A DNA stretch of 64,000 nt, taken from JAKAWQ01 sp035509315. GTDB lineage: Bacteria; Pseudomonadota; Alphaproteobacteria; Acetobacterales; Acetobacteraceae. How positions within the stretch are numbered: the stretch's first letter is position 1; each line of letters begins with the position of its first letter. Under the pieces are notes generated by a model. It made no database searches. It worked only from the letters and a program-made list of their open reading frames with translations, and was not told where the DNA came from. The DNA lies in contig DATJLS010000052.1 in the NCBI GenBank assembly GCA_035509315.1, forward strand, positions 17,898-81,897, read 5' to 3'. A program made the position numbers and the translations under genes. Shown here piece after piece: positions 32,674-40,690 of this stretch.

Positions 32674-34544
32674 CCGGCGTGCCTGAAACATCAATGCCTG
32701 GCATGCGCGCATCGGAGGAGCTTCGTTCCGTCGGTCGGCTTCCCTCGGAGCGGCTCAGGGGCGAGATCGGCGGGGTGGGAATGCTCGCGGTCGCGGCGCT
32801 GGTGCTGGTGGGCATCGGGCCGTGGGTGCTCGGCCAATATTCGGTCGATATCCTGATCCGCTCATTCCTCTACGGCGCCATCGCGGTCACGCTCGATATT
32901 CTCTGGGGCTATACGGGGATTCTCTCCTTCGGCCAGTCGGCGTTCTTCGTCATCGGCGCCTATGCCTGCGGGCTCACCTTCGTGCATATCGGGCTCACGC
33001 CGATCACCGCCCTGGGCGCGCTCGTCGGCGGTGTCGCCATCGCGGCGCTGGTCGGCGCCTTGGTCGGCTGGCTCGCCTTCGGCTATGGCGTGCCGGATCT
33101 CTATATCTCGATCGCCACGCTCGTTCTCTGCGTGGTGGTGGTGCAGATCCTCTATTCCGGCGGCGCCTACACGGGATCGAGCAGCGGGCTTTCGGGCTTC
33201 GATACGTTCGACGTCTCGATGTCGGGGTGGTTCTGGATCGCCGGCGCGGCGCTGGTGGTGGTGACGGCGCTCGGCTGGATTCTGGTGCGAAGCGATGCCG
33301 GGCGGCTGCTCGTTTCGATCCGCGAGAACGAGCAGCGCTGCAAATATTTTGGCCTCGCCACCGGGCGCATCAAGATGCAGCTGCTTGCCGGCTCGGCGAT
33401 CGTCGCGGCGCTCGCGGGCTATGCCTATGCCGGCTATACGGATGTGGTCGCGCCCGATCTCGGCGGGTTTCAGTTCGGCACCGAGCTCGTCATCTGGGTG
33501 GCGCTCGGGGGCCGCGGCACCCTGCTCGGCCCGGCCTCGGCCGCCGTCCTGATCGACTTCATCAGCGCCTATCTCAGCGGCAGCCTACCTTTCGTCTGGC
33601 AGCTGATTGTCGGTGTGGTGTTCATCGCAGTGATCGTGGTGATGCCGCGCGGCCTTGGTCCTGCGCTGGCATCTCTTGCGCGACGAGCGTGGCGGCGCAC
33701 GGCTTCGGCGCGGCCGGTCACCGCGAGCCTCAGGCCGGCGGAAGAGCGGAATGGCGCGGCTGAGCCGGCGTTCGGCGAGGGTCCGGCCGCGATCGAGATC
33801 GCGCATCTTTCGCGCCGTTATGGCAGCCTGCACGTGCTCGAGGACATCAGCTTCAACGCCCGGCGCGGCGAGCTCGTCAGCCTGGTGGGGCCGAACGGCG
33901 CGGGCAAGACGACGCTGATCCGCTGCATCAGCGACGGGCACGAGCGCACCGCCGGCCGAGTTGCGATTCAGGGGCACGGGATCGGGCGTTCGGCGCCGGA
34001 ATATTGCGCGCGGCTCGGGCTGGGACGGAAGTTCCAGACACCGAACGTCTTCGAGGCGCTCACCGTTGCCGAATCGCTGCGCATCGCGCGGGCGCGGATC
34101 GAGCGGCCTTCGCTCTGGCGGTGCGACGACGCGGTGCGGCTTCCGGAAGCCGCCATGCAGGTGGTGCGCACGACCGGGCTTGCCGAGCAGCTCGCGACGC
34201 GCGTGCGGCATCTTTCCCATGGCGCGAAGCAGGCCCTCGAGCTTGCGATGGTACTGGCGACCGAGCCCAGTGTGCTCCTGCTGGACGAGCCGACCGCTGG
34301 CCTCACCAAGCCGGAACGCACGGTCATCGGCAAGGTGCTCGTCGATCTGGTGCGGCGGCATGGGCTTTGCGTCCTGCTGGTTGAACATGATCTCGAGTTC
34401 GTGCGCGAGATCAGCTCGCGGATCATCGTGCTGCACCAGGGCCGGATCGTGCTCGACGGAAATGTCGAGGAGGTCGTCTCCTCCGAGCTGGTGCGCACGA
34501 TCTATGTGGGCGAGAAGCAGGCGATCGGAGAGGGCGCCGGATGA
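32670..34544 (+). CDS. Fused ABC permease-ATPase (LivM/UrtC plus LivG/UrtD)
   Basis: A 624-residue fusion. Residues about 35-335 form a LivM-type permease, with DILWGYTGILSFGQSAFFVIGAYACGL and SIRENEQRCKYFGLATGRIK typical. A linker of about 35 residues leads to an ATPase domain with Walker A GPNGAGKTTLIR (about 406-417), signature LSHGAKQALELAM (about 514), Walker B VLLLDEPTAGL and the switch histidine in VEHDLEF. The signature has LSHGxKQ rather than LSGGQ, as in UrtD-type urea/amide transporters. The start is GTG 32670, overlapping the previous stop; its end overlaps the next ATPase. Confidence 0.93.
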   Translation: MTGVPETSMPGMRASEELRSVGRLPSERLRGEIGGVGMLAVAALVLVGIGPWVLGQYSVDILIRSFLYGAIAVTLDILWGYTGILSFGQSAFFVIGAYACGLTFVHIGLTPITALGALVGGVAIAALVGALVGWLAFGYGVPDLYISIATLVLCVVVVQILYSGGAYTGSSSGLSGFDTFDVSMSGWFWIAGAALVVVTALGWILVRSDAGRLLVSIRENEQRCKYFGLATGRIKMQLLAGSAIVAALAGYAYAGYTDVVAPDLGGFQFGTELVIWVALGGRGTLLGPASAAVLIDFISAYLSGSLPFVWQLIVGVVFIAVIVVMPRGLGPALASLARRAWRRTASARPVTASLRPAEERNGAAEPAFGEGPAAIEIAHLSRRYGSLHVLEDISFNARRGELVSLVGPNGAGKTTLIRCISDGHERTAGRVAIQGHGIGRSAPEYCARLGLGRKFQTPNVFEALTVAESLRIARARIERPSLWRCDDAVRLPEAAMQVVRTTGLAEQLATRVRHLSHGAKQALELAMVLATEPSVLLLDEPTAGLTKPERTVIGKVLVDLVRRHGLCVLLVEHDLEFVREISSRIIVLHQGRIVLDGNVEEVVSSELVRTIYVGEKQAIGEGAG

Positions 34545-35248
34545 GCGGGACCGCGCTCGAAGTGGAGAGCCTGACGAGCGGCTATGGCGAGGCGATGGTG
34601 CTGCGCGATGTGAGCTTCAGCCTTCCCGCGGGTCAGGTCCTGGCGATCCTCGGCAAGAATGGGATGGGCAAGAGCACGCTGCTCAAGACGGTGATGGGAT
34701 TCCTGCCCGCGGCCAAGGGCCGGATCCGTATTGCCGGGGAAGAGACGACTGGCCTTCCCCCGCACCGGATGACGCGGCGGAAGGTTGCCTACAGCCCGCA
34801 GGAGCAGGCGATCTTCCAGGACCTCACTGTCGATGAGAATCTGCGTCTCGGGCTTGCCAGCGATCGTTTCTATGAGCGCGAGCTTGCGCGTGTCGCCGCG
34901 TTCTTTCCCTTTCTCGCGGCACGGCGACGGCAGAGGGCCGGCACGCTGAGCGGGGGCGAGCAGAAGATGCTGCTGGTGGCGCGCGCGCTGCTCTTTCGCC
35001 CGCGCCTGATGCTGGTGGACGAGATCACCGAAGGCTTGCAACCCTCCGTCACGCAGCGCGTCGCGGAGGTGCTTCGCGCGGAGCTCGGCGCGCTCGGCCT
35101 TGCGATCCTGCTGATCGAGCAGAATGTGCGTTTCGCGCTTTCGCTCGCCGATCGCTATGCCGTGCTGGCGCGGGGCGAGATCGTCGCCAGCGGAGAGGTG
35201 GGGGATCCTGGCGCGGAAGCCGCCATTCACGAACATCTCGCGGTATGA
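34541..35248 (+). CDS. ABC transporter ATP-binding protein, LivF/UrtE type
   Basis: A 235-residue ATPase. Walker A is GKNGMGKSTLLKT, signature is LSGGEQKMLLVARALLF, Walker B is LMLVDEITEGL (note E-I-T-E, the LivF/UrtE variant of DEPT), and the switch segment is LIEQNVRFAL. It overlaps the fused permease-ATPase by 4 bases and would pair with its ATPase domain to complete the importer. The next gene follows after 22 bases. Confidence 0.93.
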   Translation: MSGTALEVESLTSGYGEAMVLRDVSFSLPAGQVLAILGKNGMGKSTLLKTVMGFLPAAKGRIRIAGEETTGLPPHRMTRRKVAYSPQEQAIFQDLTVDENLRLGLASDRFYERELARVAAFFPFLAARRRQRAGTLSGGEQKMLLVARALLFRPRLMLVDEITEGLQPSVTQRVAEVLRAELGALGLAILLIEQNVRFALSLADRYAVLARGEIVASGEVGDPGAEAAIHEHLAV

Positions 35249-35270
35249 CGCGGCGAAAGGGAAGAGCGCG

Positions 35271-35450
35271 ATGACGGACCTTAAGGAGATCATCGGCCTT
35301 GATCTGCCGGATGCGGAGCTTGCCGAAGAGGTTGCTGCCTTCGCCGATATCGCAGAGGCGATCCGTCGGCTGCGCATGCTCGATCTGACCGAGATCCATC
35401 CGGTCGTGATCTATGACCCGTTGCTGCCTTACCGGAGCAGAGAGTCTTGA
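35271..35450 (+). CDS. AtzG/GatC-like small amidase partner
   Basis: A 59-residue acidic helical protein. Its body FADIAEAIRRLRMLDLTEIHPVVIYDP resembles the C-terminal part of GatC and the AtzG protein that accompanies the AtzE amidase, including the aliphatic helix followed by a short proline-containing tail. GGGAAGAG precedes ATG 35271. Its TGA overlaps the TTG start of the amidase, so the two should be made in equal amounts. Proposed role: structural subunit stabilising the amidase. No catalytic residues are expected. Confidence 0.7.
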   Translation: MTDLKEIIGLDLPDAELAEEVAAFADIAEAIRRLRMLDLTEIHPVVIYDPLLPYRSRES

Positions 35451-36862
35451 GCGTGGAGCCGGAATTCTCGCCGATTGCGGAGATCGCGCCGCTTCTTCGC
35501 ACCGGACGACTTTCCCCGGTCACGCTCTGCGAGCGGATTCTCGATCGCATCCGTCGCTATGACGGTCTGCTTGAAAGCTATGTGCATGTTTCGGAAAGTG
35601 CGCTCGATCAGGCGCGGCAGGCAGAAGCCGAGATCCGTGGGGGGGCGTGGCGTGGTCCGTTGCATGGCGTGCCGATCGCCATCAAGGACAATTACTTCAC
35701 TGCCGATATGCCGACCACGGCCGGCACGAGAGCAGCGGGCATCGAATTTCCGCTGGTCGACTCGGCCGTGGCAGAGCGGTTGCGTGCGGCCGGCGCGATA
35801 CTGATCGGCAAGACGCGCACGCATGAATTTGCCTGGGGAACGATCACGCCGCCGACACGCAATCCCTGGCGGCAGGATCGGATTCCGGGCGGGTCGAGCG
35901 GTGGGTCGGGGGCCGCGCTCGCGGCCGGCCTTTGCCTTGCGGCAACGGGATCGGACACCGGGGGCTCGGTGCGCATTCCGGCGAGCTTCTGCGGCATCGT
36001 CGGGCTGAAGCCGAGCTTCGGGCGAATCAGCCGAAGGGGGATCGTGCCGCATAGCTGGTCGCTCGATCATCCCGGGCCTCTCGTGAGAAGTGTTGCGGAT
36101 GCCGCGATCCTTCTCGGTGTGATGGCGGGCTACGATCCGGCTGATCCCGGAAGCCGGGATATCCGCGTTCCGGACTATGCAGAGGCGATGGACGCAGGTG
36201 TGAAAAGTTTGCGGGTGGCGGTGATCCGCAACCATTTCTTCGAGCGCAACCAGCCTGCGGTGGATCATTCTGTCGAGGCGGCGATCGGCTGGTTCGCGCG
36301 CGAAGGTGCCCGTGTGCATGAGGTGCGTGTCCCGAGCCTCGAACACGGGCTCGGTGCCATCTTCGCGATCGAGCTTTCCTCCTCCACCGCCTATCACGAT
36401 GCTTCGCTTCGCGCCGGCCGCAGCGCGGGTTTTGCGCCGGACGTGCGGCGTCTGGTGCAGTTTGGCCGTTTCGTCACCGGCGCGGATTATCTCAAGGCCG
36501 AGCAGTTCCGCCATGTGCTGATGAACGATTATGCGCGCCTGTTCGAGACCGCTGATATCGTTCTGGGGCCGACGGAACCCATCACCGCACCACCGATCGG
36601 CGCCGAGATCGTCTCTCTCGGGTCATATCGCGAAAGCGCGCTGGCGGCGACATGGCGGCTGACTTATCCGTACAACCTGACCGGGTTGCCGGCGATCACA
36701 TTGCCTTGCGGATTTGATGGCGAAGGACTGCCGATCGGCCTGCAGATTGCTGCGCGTCCGTTCGACGAGGCCGCCGTGCTGCGTGCCGCCGCCGCTTATG
36801 AGAAAGCGCATGCCTGGCGTGAGCGGCGCCCGCCGATCCAAGATAAGGAAGTCGCGCAATGA
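35447..36862 (+). CDS. Amidase-signature hydrolase (AtzE/GatA-like)
   Basis: A 471-residue amidase-signature enzyme with the complete Ser-cisSer-Lys triad: K80 in VPIAIKDNYF, S150 in GGSSGGSGAALAAG and S174 in GSDTGGSVRIPAS. GLKPSFGRISRRGIVPHSWSLDHPGPL extends the core. It starts at TTG 35447 (GTG 35453 is an alternative) overlapping the small AtzG-like gene, and ends overlapping the nitrilase gene. Likely a cytoplasmic amide or biuret-type hydrolase acting on the imported compound. It is not tRNA-amidotransferase GatA by context, since no gatB is near. Confidence 0.92.
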   Translation: MSVEPEFSPIAEIAPLLRTGRLSPVTLCERILDRIRRYDGLLESYVHVSESALDQARQAEAEIRGGAWRGPLHGVPIAIKDNYFTADMPTTAGTRAAGIEFPLVDSAVAERLRAAGAILIGKTRTHEFAWGTITPPTRNPWRQDRIPGGSSGGSGAALAAGLCLAATGSDTGGSVRIPASFCGIVGLKPSFGRISRRGIVPHSWSLDHPGPLVRSVADAAILLGVMAGYDPADPGSRDIRVPDYAEAMDAGVKSLRVAVIRNHFFERNQPAVDHSVEAAIGWFAREGARVHEVRVPSLEHGLGAIFAIELSSSTAYHDASLRAGRSAGFAPDVRRLVQFGRFVTGADYLKAEQFRHVLMNDYARLFETADIVLGPTEPITAPPIGAEIVSLGSYRESALAATWRLTYPYNLTGLPAITLPCGFDGEGLPIGLQIAARPFDEAAVLRAAAAYEKAHAWRERRPPIQDKEVAQ

Positions 36863-37731
36863 GCAAGGAAGGGATGGAAATCGGCGTTGCCTGCGTGCAG
36901 ATGGAGCCGCGGATTGGCGCCGTCGAGGAGAACATTGCAAACTCCGTCGTGATGGCAAGCGAGGCAGCCGATCGGGGCGCCGAGCTGATCGTGCTGCCGG
37001 AGCTCTGCAATTCCGGTTATGTGTTCGAGAGTGAGGAGGAGGCTCTGAGCCTCGCCGAGGATGCGTACTCCGGTCCTGCCGTGCGCGCCTGGACCGCGCT
37101 TGCGAAGGCGCGGCAGGTTTGGCTCGTCGCCGGCCTGAATGAGCGGGCGAGAAGGCGGATCTATAATTCCGCGGTCGTGGTCGGGCCTGAGGGCGTGATC
37201 GGGGTGTTCCGAAAAATCCATCTTTGGGACACGGAAAATCGTTTCTTCGCCCAAGGTGATCTCGGCTTTCCGGTGTTCGACCTGCCGTTCGGCCGTCTTG
37301 GCGTTTTCATCTGCTATGACGGATGGTTTCCGGAAAGCTATCGGATGTGCGCGCTCAAAGGCGCCGATATTCTCTGCGTGCCGACGAATTGGGTGCCGAT
37401 GCCCGACCAGCCGCCGGAGCGGGACGTGATGGCGAACACGCTGGTGATGGGCGGGGCGCACGCCAACGCGGTTTTCATTGCGGCTTCGGACCGGATTGGC
37501 ATCGAGCGCGGCCAGCCTTTCCTCGGGCGCAGCCTGATCGTCGGCCCGGCCGGCTGGCCGCTCGCGGGACCGGCCTCCGCGGATCGGGAAGAAATCCTCC
37601 TCGCGCGTGTGAATCTTGCCGAGGCGGCGCGGCGGCGCCAGCTCAATGCCCGCAACCACCTGTTCGGAGACCGGCGGACGGATGTCTATGGTGAGATGAT
37701 CGCGCAGGAGGAGGCCACCGCCTCCCGGTGA
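36859..37731 (+). CDS. Nitrilase-superfamily carbon-nitrogen hydrolase
   Basis: A 290-residue enzyme with the full Glu-Lys-Cys triad: E48 in LPELCNSG, K119 in FRKIHLWD and C152 in FICYDGWFPE. The fold and length fit the omega-amidase/N-carbamoyl or aliphatic amidase branches, which act on C-N bonds other than nitriles. It overlaps the amidase stop by 4 bases and closes the importer-hydrolase operon. A two-step hydrolysis with the amidase is plausible, releasing ammonia. Exact substrate unknown. Confidence 0.92.
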   Translation: MSKEGMEIGVACVQMEPRIGAVEENIANSVVMASEAADRGAELIVLPELCNSGYVFESEEEALSLAEDAYSGPAVRAWTALAKARQVWLVAGLNERARRRIYNSAVVVGPEGVIGVFRKIHLWDTENRFFAQGDLGFPVFDLPFGRLGVFICYDGWFPESYRMCALKGADILCVPTNWVPMPDQPPERDVMANTLVMGGAHANAVFIAASDRIGIERGQPFLGRSLIVGPAGWPLAGPASADREEILLARVNLAEAARRRQLNARNHLFGDRRTDVYGEMIAQEEATASR

Positions 37732-37762
37732 TCCTGCTACGGTCCTGCGAAATACCGACCGG

Positions 37763-37792
37763 TTGACAGGCGGGGATGGCTGTTCTTCCATA
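37763..37792 (+). promoter_or_regulatory. Sigma70-like promoter for the MFS transporter gene
   Basis: A perfect TTGACA (37763-37768) is followed 18 bases later by TCCATA (37787-37792), a weak -10. It lies in the 115-base gap between the nitrilase and MFS genes, 55 bases before ATG 37847. Confidence 0.4.
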
Positions 37793-37846
37793 AAACGGAG
37801 CCGTGCCGTCCGAAACTTCGGGGCGCGAAAGTGAGGAGCGACCCTG

Positions 37847-39220
37847 ATGGATATCGAGGCGAGGACGGTCGGCCGCCTGACGCGGCGGCTCATCCCTTTT
37901 CTCATGCTTTGCTATTTCGTGGCCTATCTCGACCGGGTGAATGTCGGATTTGCCGCCCTTGGCATGAACAAGGCGCTTGGGCTGACGGAGACGATGTTCG
38001 GCCTTGGAGCCGGCATTTTTTTCATCGCCTATTTCTTCTTCGAGGTACCCTCGAATCTCGTGCTCGAGCGGCTGGGCGCCTCGAAATGGATCGCGCGGAT
38101 CATGGTGAGCTGGGGTGTGGTCGCCGGCGCCATGGCTTTCATCCCGCAGATCTCGCACGGGCTCGGGGTCGCGCCCTCCACCACCTACGTCGCGCTGCGC
38201 GTTCTGCTCGGCCTTGCCGAGGCGGGCTTTTTTCCTGGAATTATCTTCTTTTTGACGATCTGGTTCCCAGCTCGATATCGCGGACGGATGATCGGCTGGT
38301 TCATGGCGGCGATCCCGCTCTCGACCGTGATCGGTGGGCCGATTTCCGGCGCGCTCCTGAATATTACCGGGCTTGGGATGGAGGGATGGCAGTGGCTGTT
38401 CCTGATCGAGGCGCTGCCCGCGATCATGGTGGGGATTATCACTTTCTTCTATCTGACCGACCGGCCCGACCACGCGACATGGCTCCCTTCGGATGAGCGC
38501 GCCTGGCTCGTGAACCGGCTTGCCGCGGAGCGGGCGCAGCGCGAGCAGACACGGCGTTTCAGCATCATCGAAGCGATCAGCGACACACGCGTGCTGCTGC
38601 TTGCGTTCGTCTATTTCGGGATCAATGGCACCAACTATGGGCTGAGCTTCTTTTTGCCGCAGATCGTCCGCGGCTTCGGCCTCAGCTATACCCTGACCGG
38701 ATTTGTCACGGCGCTGCCTTATATTGCCGGTGTGATCGGGATGATCTACTGGGGCCGTCACTCCGACCGGACCGGCGAGCGGCGGGAGCATTTTGCCATC
38801 GCTGCGCTGGTCGCGGCCCTTGGCATCGCCGGTTCCACGTTGATCGACAATCCGATCGGCAAGATGATTCTGCTTACTTTCGCCGGATTCGGCATTTTCG
38901 GCGGGCTGCCGACCTTCTGGACCCTTCCCACCAATTTTCTTGCCGGTGCCGCAGCGGCGGCCGGCATCGCTTCAGTGAACTCGCTCGGCAATCTTGCAGG
39001 ATTCTTCGGCCCCTATGTGATGGGCAAGGTGAAGGACGCAACCGGCTCCTATACAGTCGGGCTGTTGACCATCGCCAGTGTTTCGGTTTTCGCGATGCTG
39101 GTCGCGCTTTCACTCCCGCATGATCGGAAGCTCGAAGGCATCGAGGAGGTGCACGCCGTGGACGAAGCGAAAAGCACCCTGGCGCCGCGCCGGATCAGGG
39201 AGCCGGTCGAGCTTTCCTAA
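37847..39220 (+). CDS. MFS transporter, anion:cation symporter (ACS) family
   Basis: A 457-residue, 12-helix major-facilitator protein. The N-terminus IPFLMLCYFVAYLDRVNVGFAALGM is the standard ACS-family start (phthalate, tartrate, 4-hydroxyphenylacetate carriers). PSNLVLERLGASKWIARIMVSWGVV is the cytoplasmic loop 2-3 motif, and GVIGMIYWGRHSDRTGERREHF is the central-loop repeat of that motif. It has its own promoter-like sequence and ribosome binding site GAGGAG, so it may be independent of the amide operon although it lies right behind it. Substrate is probably an organic anion. Confidence 0.9.
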   Translation: MDIEARTVGRLTRRLIPFLMLCYFVAYLDRVNVGFAALGMNKALGLTETMFGLGAGIFFIAYFFFEVPSNLVLERLGASKWIARIMVSWGVVAGAMAFIPQISHGLGVAPSTTYVALRVLLGLAEAGFFPGIIFFLTIWFPARYRGRMIGWFMAAIPLSTVIGGPISGALLNITGLGMEGWQWLFLIEALPAIMVGIITFFYLTDRPDHATWLPSDERAWLVNRLAAERAQREQTRRFSIIEAISDTRVLLLAFVYFGINGTNYGLSFFLPQIVRGFGLSYTLTGFVTALPYIAGVIGMIYWGRHSDRTGERREHFAIAALVAALGIAGSTLIDNPIGKMILLTFAGFGIFGGLPTFWTLPTNFLAGAAAAAGIASVNSLGNLAGFFGPYVMGKVKDATGSYTVGLLTIASVSVFAMLVALSLPHDRKLEGIEEVHAVDEAKSTLAPRRIREPVELS

Positions 39221-39244
39221 AGCGAAGACGATCCGGCGATCCCA

Positions 39245-39580
39245 TCACGCGCGCGCCGGCCGGCGGCGGGAGCGCAACTCTTCCTGAAGCCTCACGCGCA
39301 TCGGTTCCGGCAGCACCGAGAGGGCCGCAGACAGGTCGCGCAGGCTGCGGCGCAGCCCGTGCACCTGGTCGATCAGGTCGAGGATGATGGCGATGCCCTC
39401 GTCATTGACGCCGAGATCGTCGTGGAGGTCGCGGATGAGGTGGGCGCGCGCAAGGTCGGCCTCTGAGAAACGGCGCGGCCCCTCGCTTGCTTCCGGGATC
39501 AGCCAGCCGGCGGCGATCCAGGCTTCGAGCACTTCGCCCTCGAGCTCGGCGCGGAGGCAGAATTCCCGGTATTCGAGCAT
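39245..39580 (-). CDS. cbpM: Chaperone modulator CbpM
   Basis: A 111-residue MerR-like protein of the CbpM family. It opens with YREFCLRAELEGEVLEAWIAAGWLIPE, a short MerR-type helix-turn-helix, and continues with RRFSEADLARAHLIRDLHDDLGVNDEGIAIILDLIDQVHGLR, the family core. CbpM binds the J-domain of CbpA and inhibits it. The ATG overlaps the cbpA stop codon by one base, matching the partner relationship. Confidence 0.9.
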   Translation of the reverse strand: MLEYREFCLRAELEGEVLEAWIAAGWLIPEASEGPRRFSEADLARAHLIRDLHDDLGVNDEGIAIILDLIDQVHGLRRSLRDLSAALSVLPEPMRVRLQEELRSRRRPARA

Positions 39581-40509
39581 CAGACCCCGCCCCCTTCACG
39601 CGGATTGTCCCGCTTTCCTGCTTCCCATCCAGCGACGAATTTCTCGAGCTCGGGATCGGGAGTCTTCGGCAACCTCACAGAGAGGGTGACGTATTCGTCA
39701 CCGCGGCTGCCATCCTTGCGCGCGACCCCCTTGCCGCGGATACGCAAGATGCTTCCGCTGTTCGAGCCCTTGGGAATGGTCATCGTCACCGGTCCCGTGG
39801 GTGTCGGGACATCGACGCGCCCGCCGAGCACCGCCTCGGTGACCGAGATCGGCAGATCGAGATGGATGTCATCACTCTCTCGGCGGAAAGTGGGGTGGGG
39901 CAGGACCTCGATCTCGATCAGCGCATCGCCGGGTGGGCCCCCGCCGAGGCCGGGCCGGCCCTTGCCCTTGAGGCGCAGCAACTGGCCGTCCCGGATGCCG
40001 GGCGGGATTGTGACATCAAGGCTCGAGCCATCGGGCAGCGAAAGCCGGCGCGTCGCGCCATTGACCGCATCGAGGAAATCGACATGGAGGTGGAAAGGCA
40101 GATCCGCGCCGCGCATGCGGATGTTCGCCGCCCCGGTGCCGGCCGCGCGCCGGCCGAAGAGCTCGGCGAAGACATCGTCATTCTCGGCGAAATCGGCGAA
40201 TCCCGCGTGGGATTCGTAACGTCCGGCTCCGCTTTGCGGTCCCGCTTCAGCGAAATCGCGGTAGTAGTTCTGGCGCGGCGTCTCGGCGCCCGTGGCGTCG
40301 ATCTCGCCGTGATCGAAGCGCGCGCGCTTCTCCGCATCGCCGAGCAGATCATAGGCGGAGGAGACTTCCTTGAAGCGCTCCTCGGCGTCCTTGTTGCCGG
40401 GGTTGAGATCGGGATGCAGCTTTTTGGCGAGCTTGCGATAGGCTTTCCGGATCTCGTCCTGGCTCGCGTCGCGCTTGACACCCAGCACCGTATAGGGATC
40501 GGCGCTCAC
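39580..40509 (-). CDS. cbpA: DnaJ-like co-chaperone CbpA
   Basis: A 309-residue type II J-protein. The J-domain occupies about residues 5-70 with the essential HPD at 32-34 (KKLHPDLNPGNK). After a short linker come two DnaJ C-terminal substrate-binding domains, starting MRGADLPFHLHVDFLDAVNG, and the dimerisation end SVRLPKTPDPELEKFV. There is no zinc-finger domain, which separates it from DnaJ. It stimulates DnaK and, in E. coli, binds curved DNA. cbpM follows directly. A REP-like element lies just upstream of the start. Confidence 0.93.
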   Translation of the reverse strand: MSADPYTVLGVKRDASQDEIRKAYRKLAKKLHPDLNPGNKDAEERFKEVSSAYDLLGDAEKRARFDHGEIDATGAETPRQNYYRDFAEAGPQSGAGRYESHAGFADFAENDDVFAELFGRRAAGTGAANIRMRGADLPFHLHVDFLDAVNGATRRLSLPDGSSLDVTIPPGIRDGQLLRLKGKGRPGLGGGPPGDALIEIEVLPHPTFRRESDDIHLDLPISVTEAVLGGRVDVPTPTGPVTMTIPKGSNSGSILRIRGKGVARKDGSRGDEYVTLSVRLPKTPDPELEKFVAGWEAGKRDNPREGGGV

Positions 40510-40530
40510 TCTTCTCCCTCCGTGCCGGTG

Positions 40531-40620
40531 AGCGAGAGTGGGATGCGTTCGCTCTCGCTCACGTATCCCGTTCTCGCCAATTGTTTTCCCGCGTGATTCA
40601 CGCCTTCGGCGATCACGCTC
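40531..40620 (+). repeat. REP-like palindromic repeat element, copy 3
   Basis: GCGTGAT (40591-40597) and ATCACGC (40612-40618) flank a perfect inner hairpin CGCC-TTC-GGCG. The upstream half (GGATGCGTTCGCTC, ATCCCGTTCTCGCCA, TTGTTTTCCC) lines up closely with the copy at 7171. It lies between the cbpA start and the end of the OFA transporter gene. Confidence 0.75.
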
Positions 40621-40690
40621 CAGCGAAGGGACAATGATGGCGCGGCGGGCGGGTGCGGTTCAAGATGGGCCCGCCCGCCGGCGATCCGCG

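Noticed and set aside
35447..36862. GatA of the tRNA amidotransferase
   Set aside because: No gatB nearby, and the gene lies in a transporter-hydrolase operon; the amidase signature alone does not show GatA.
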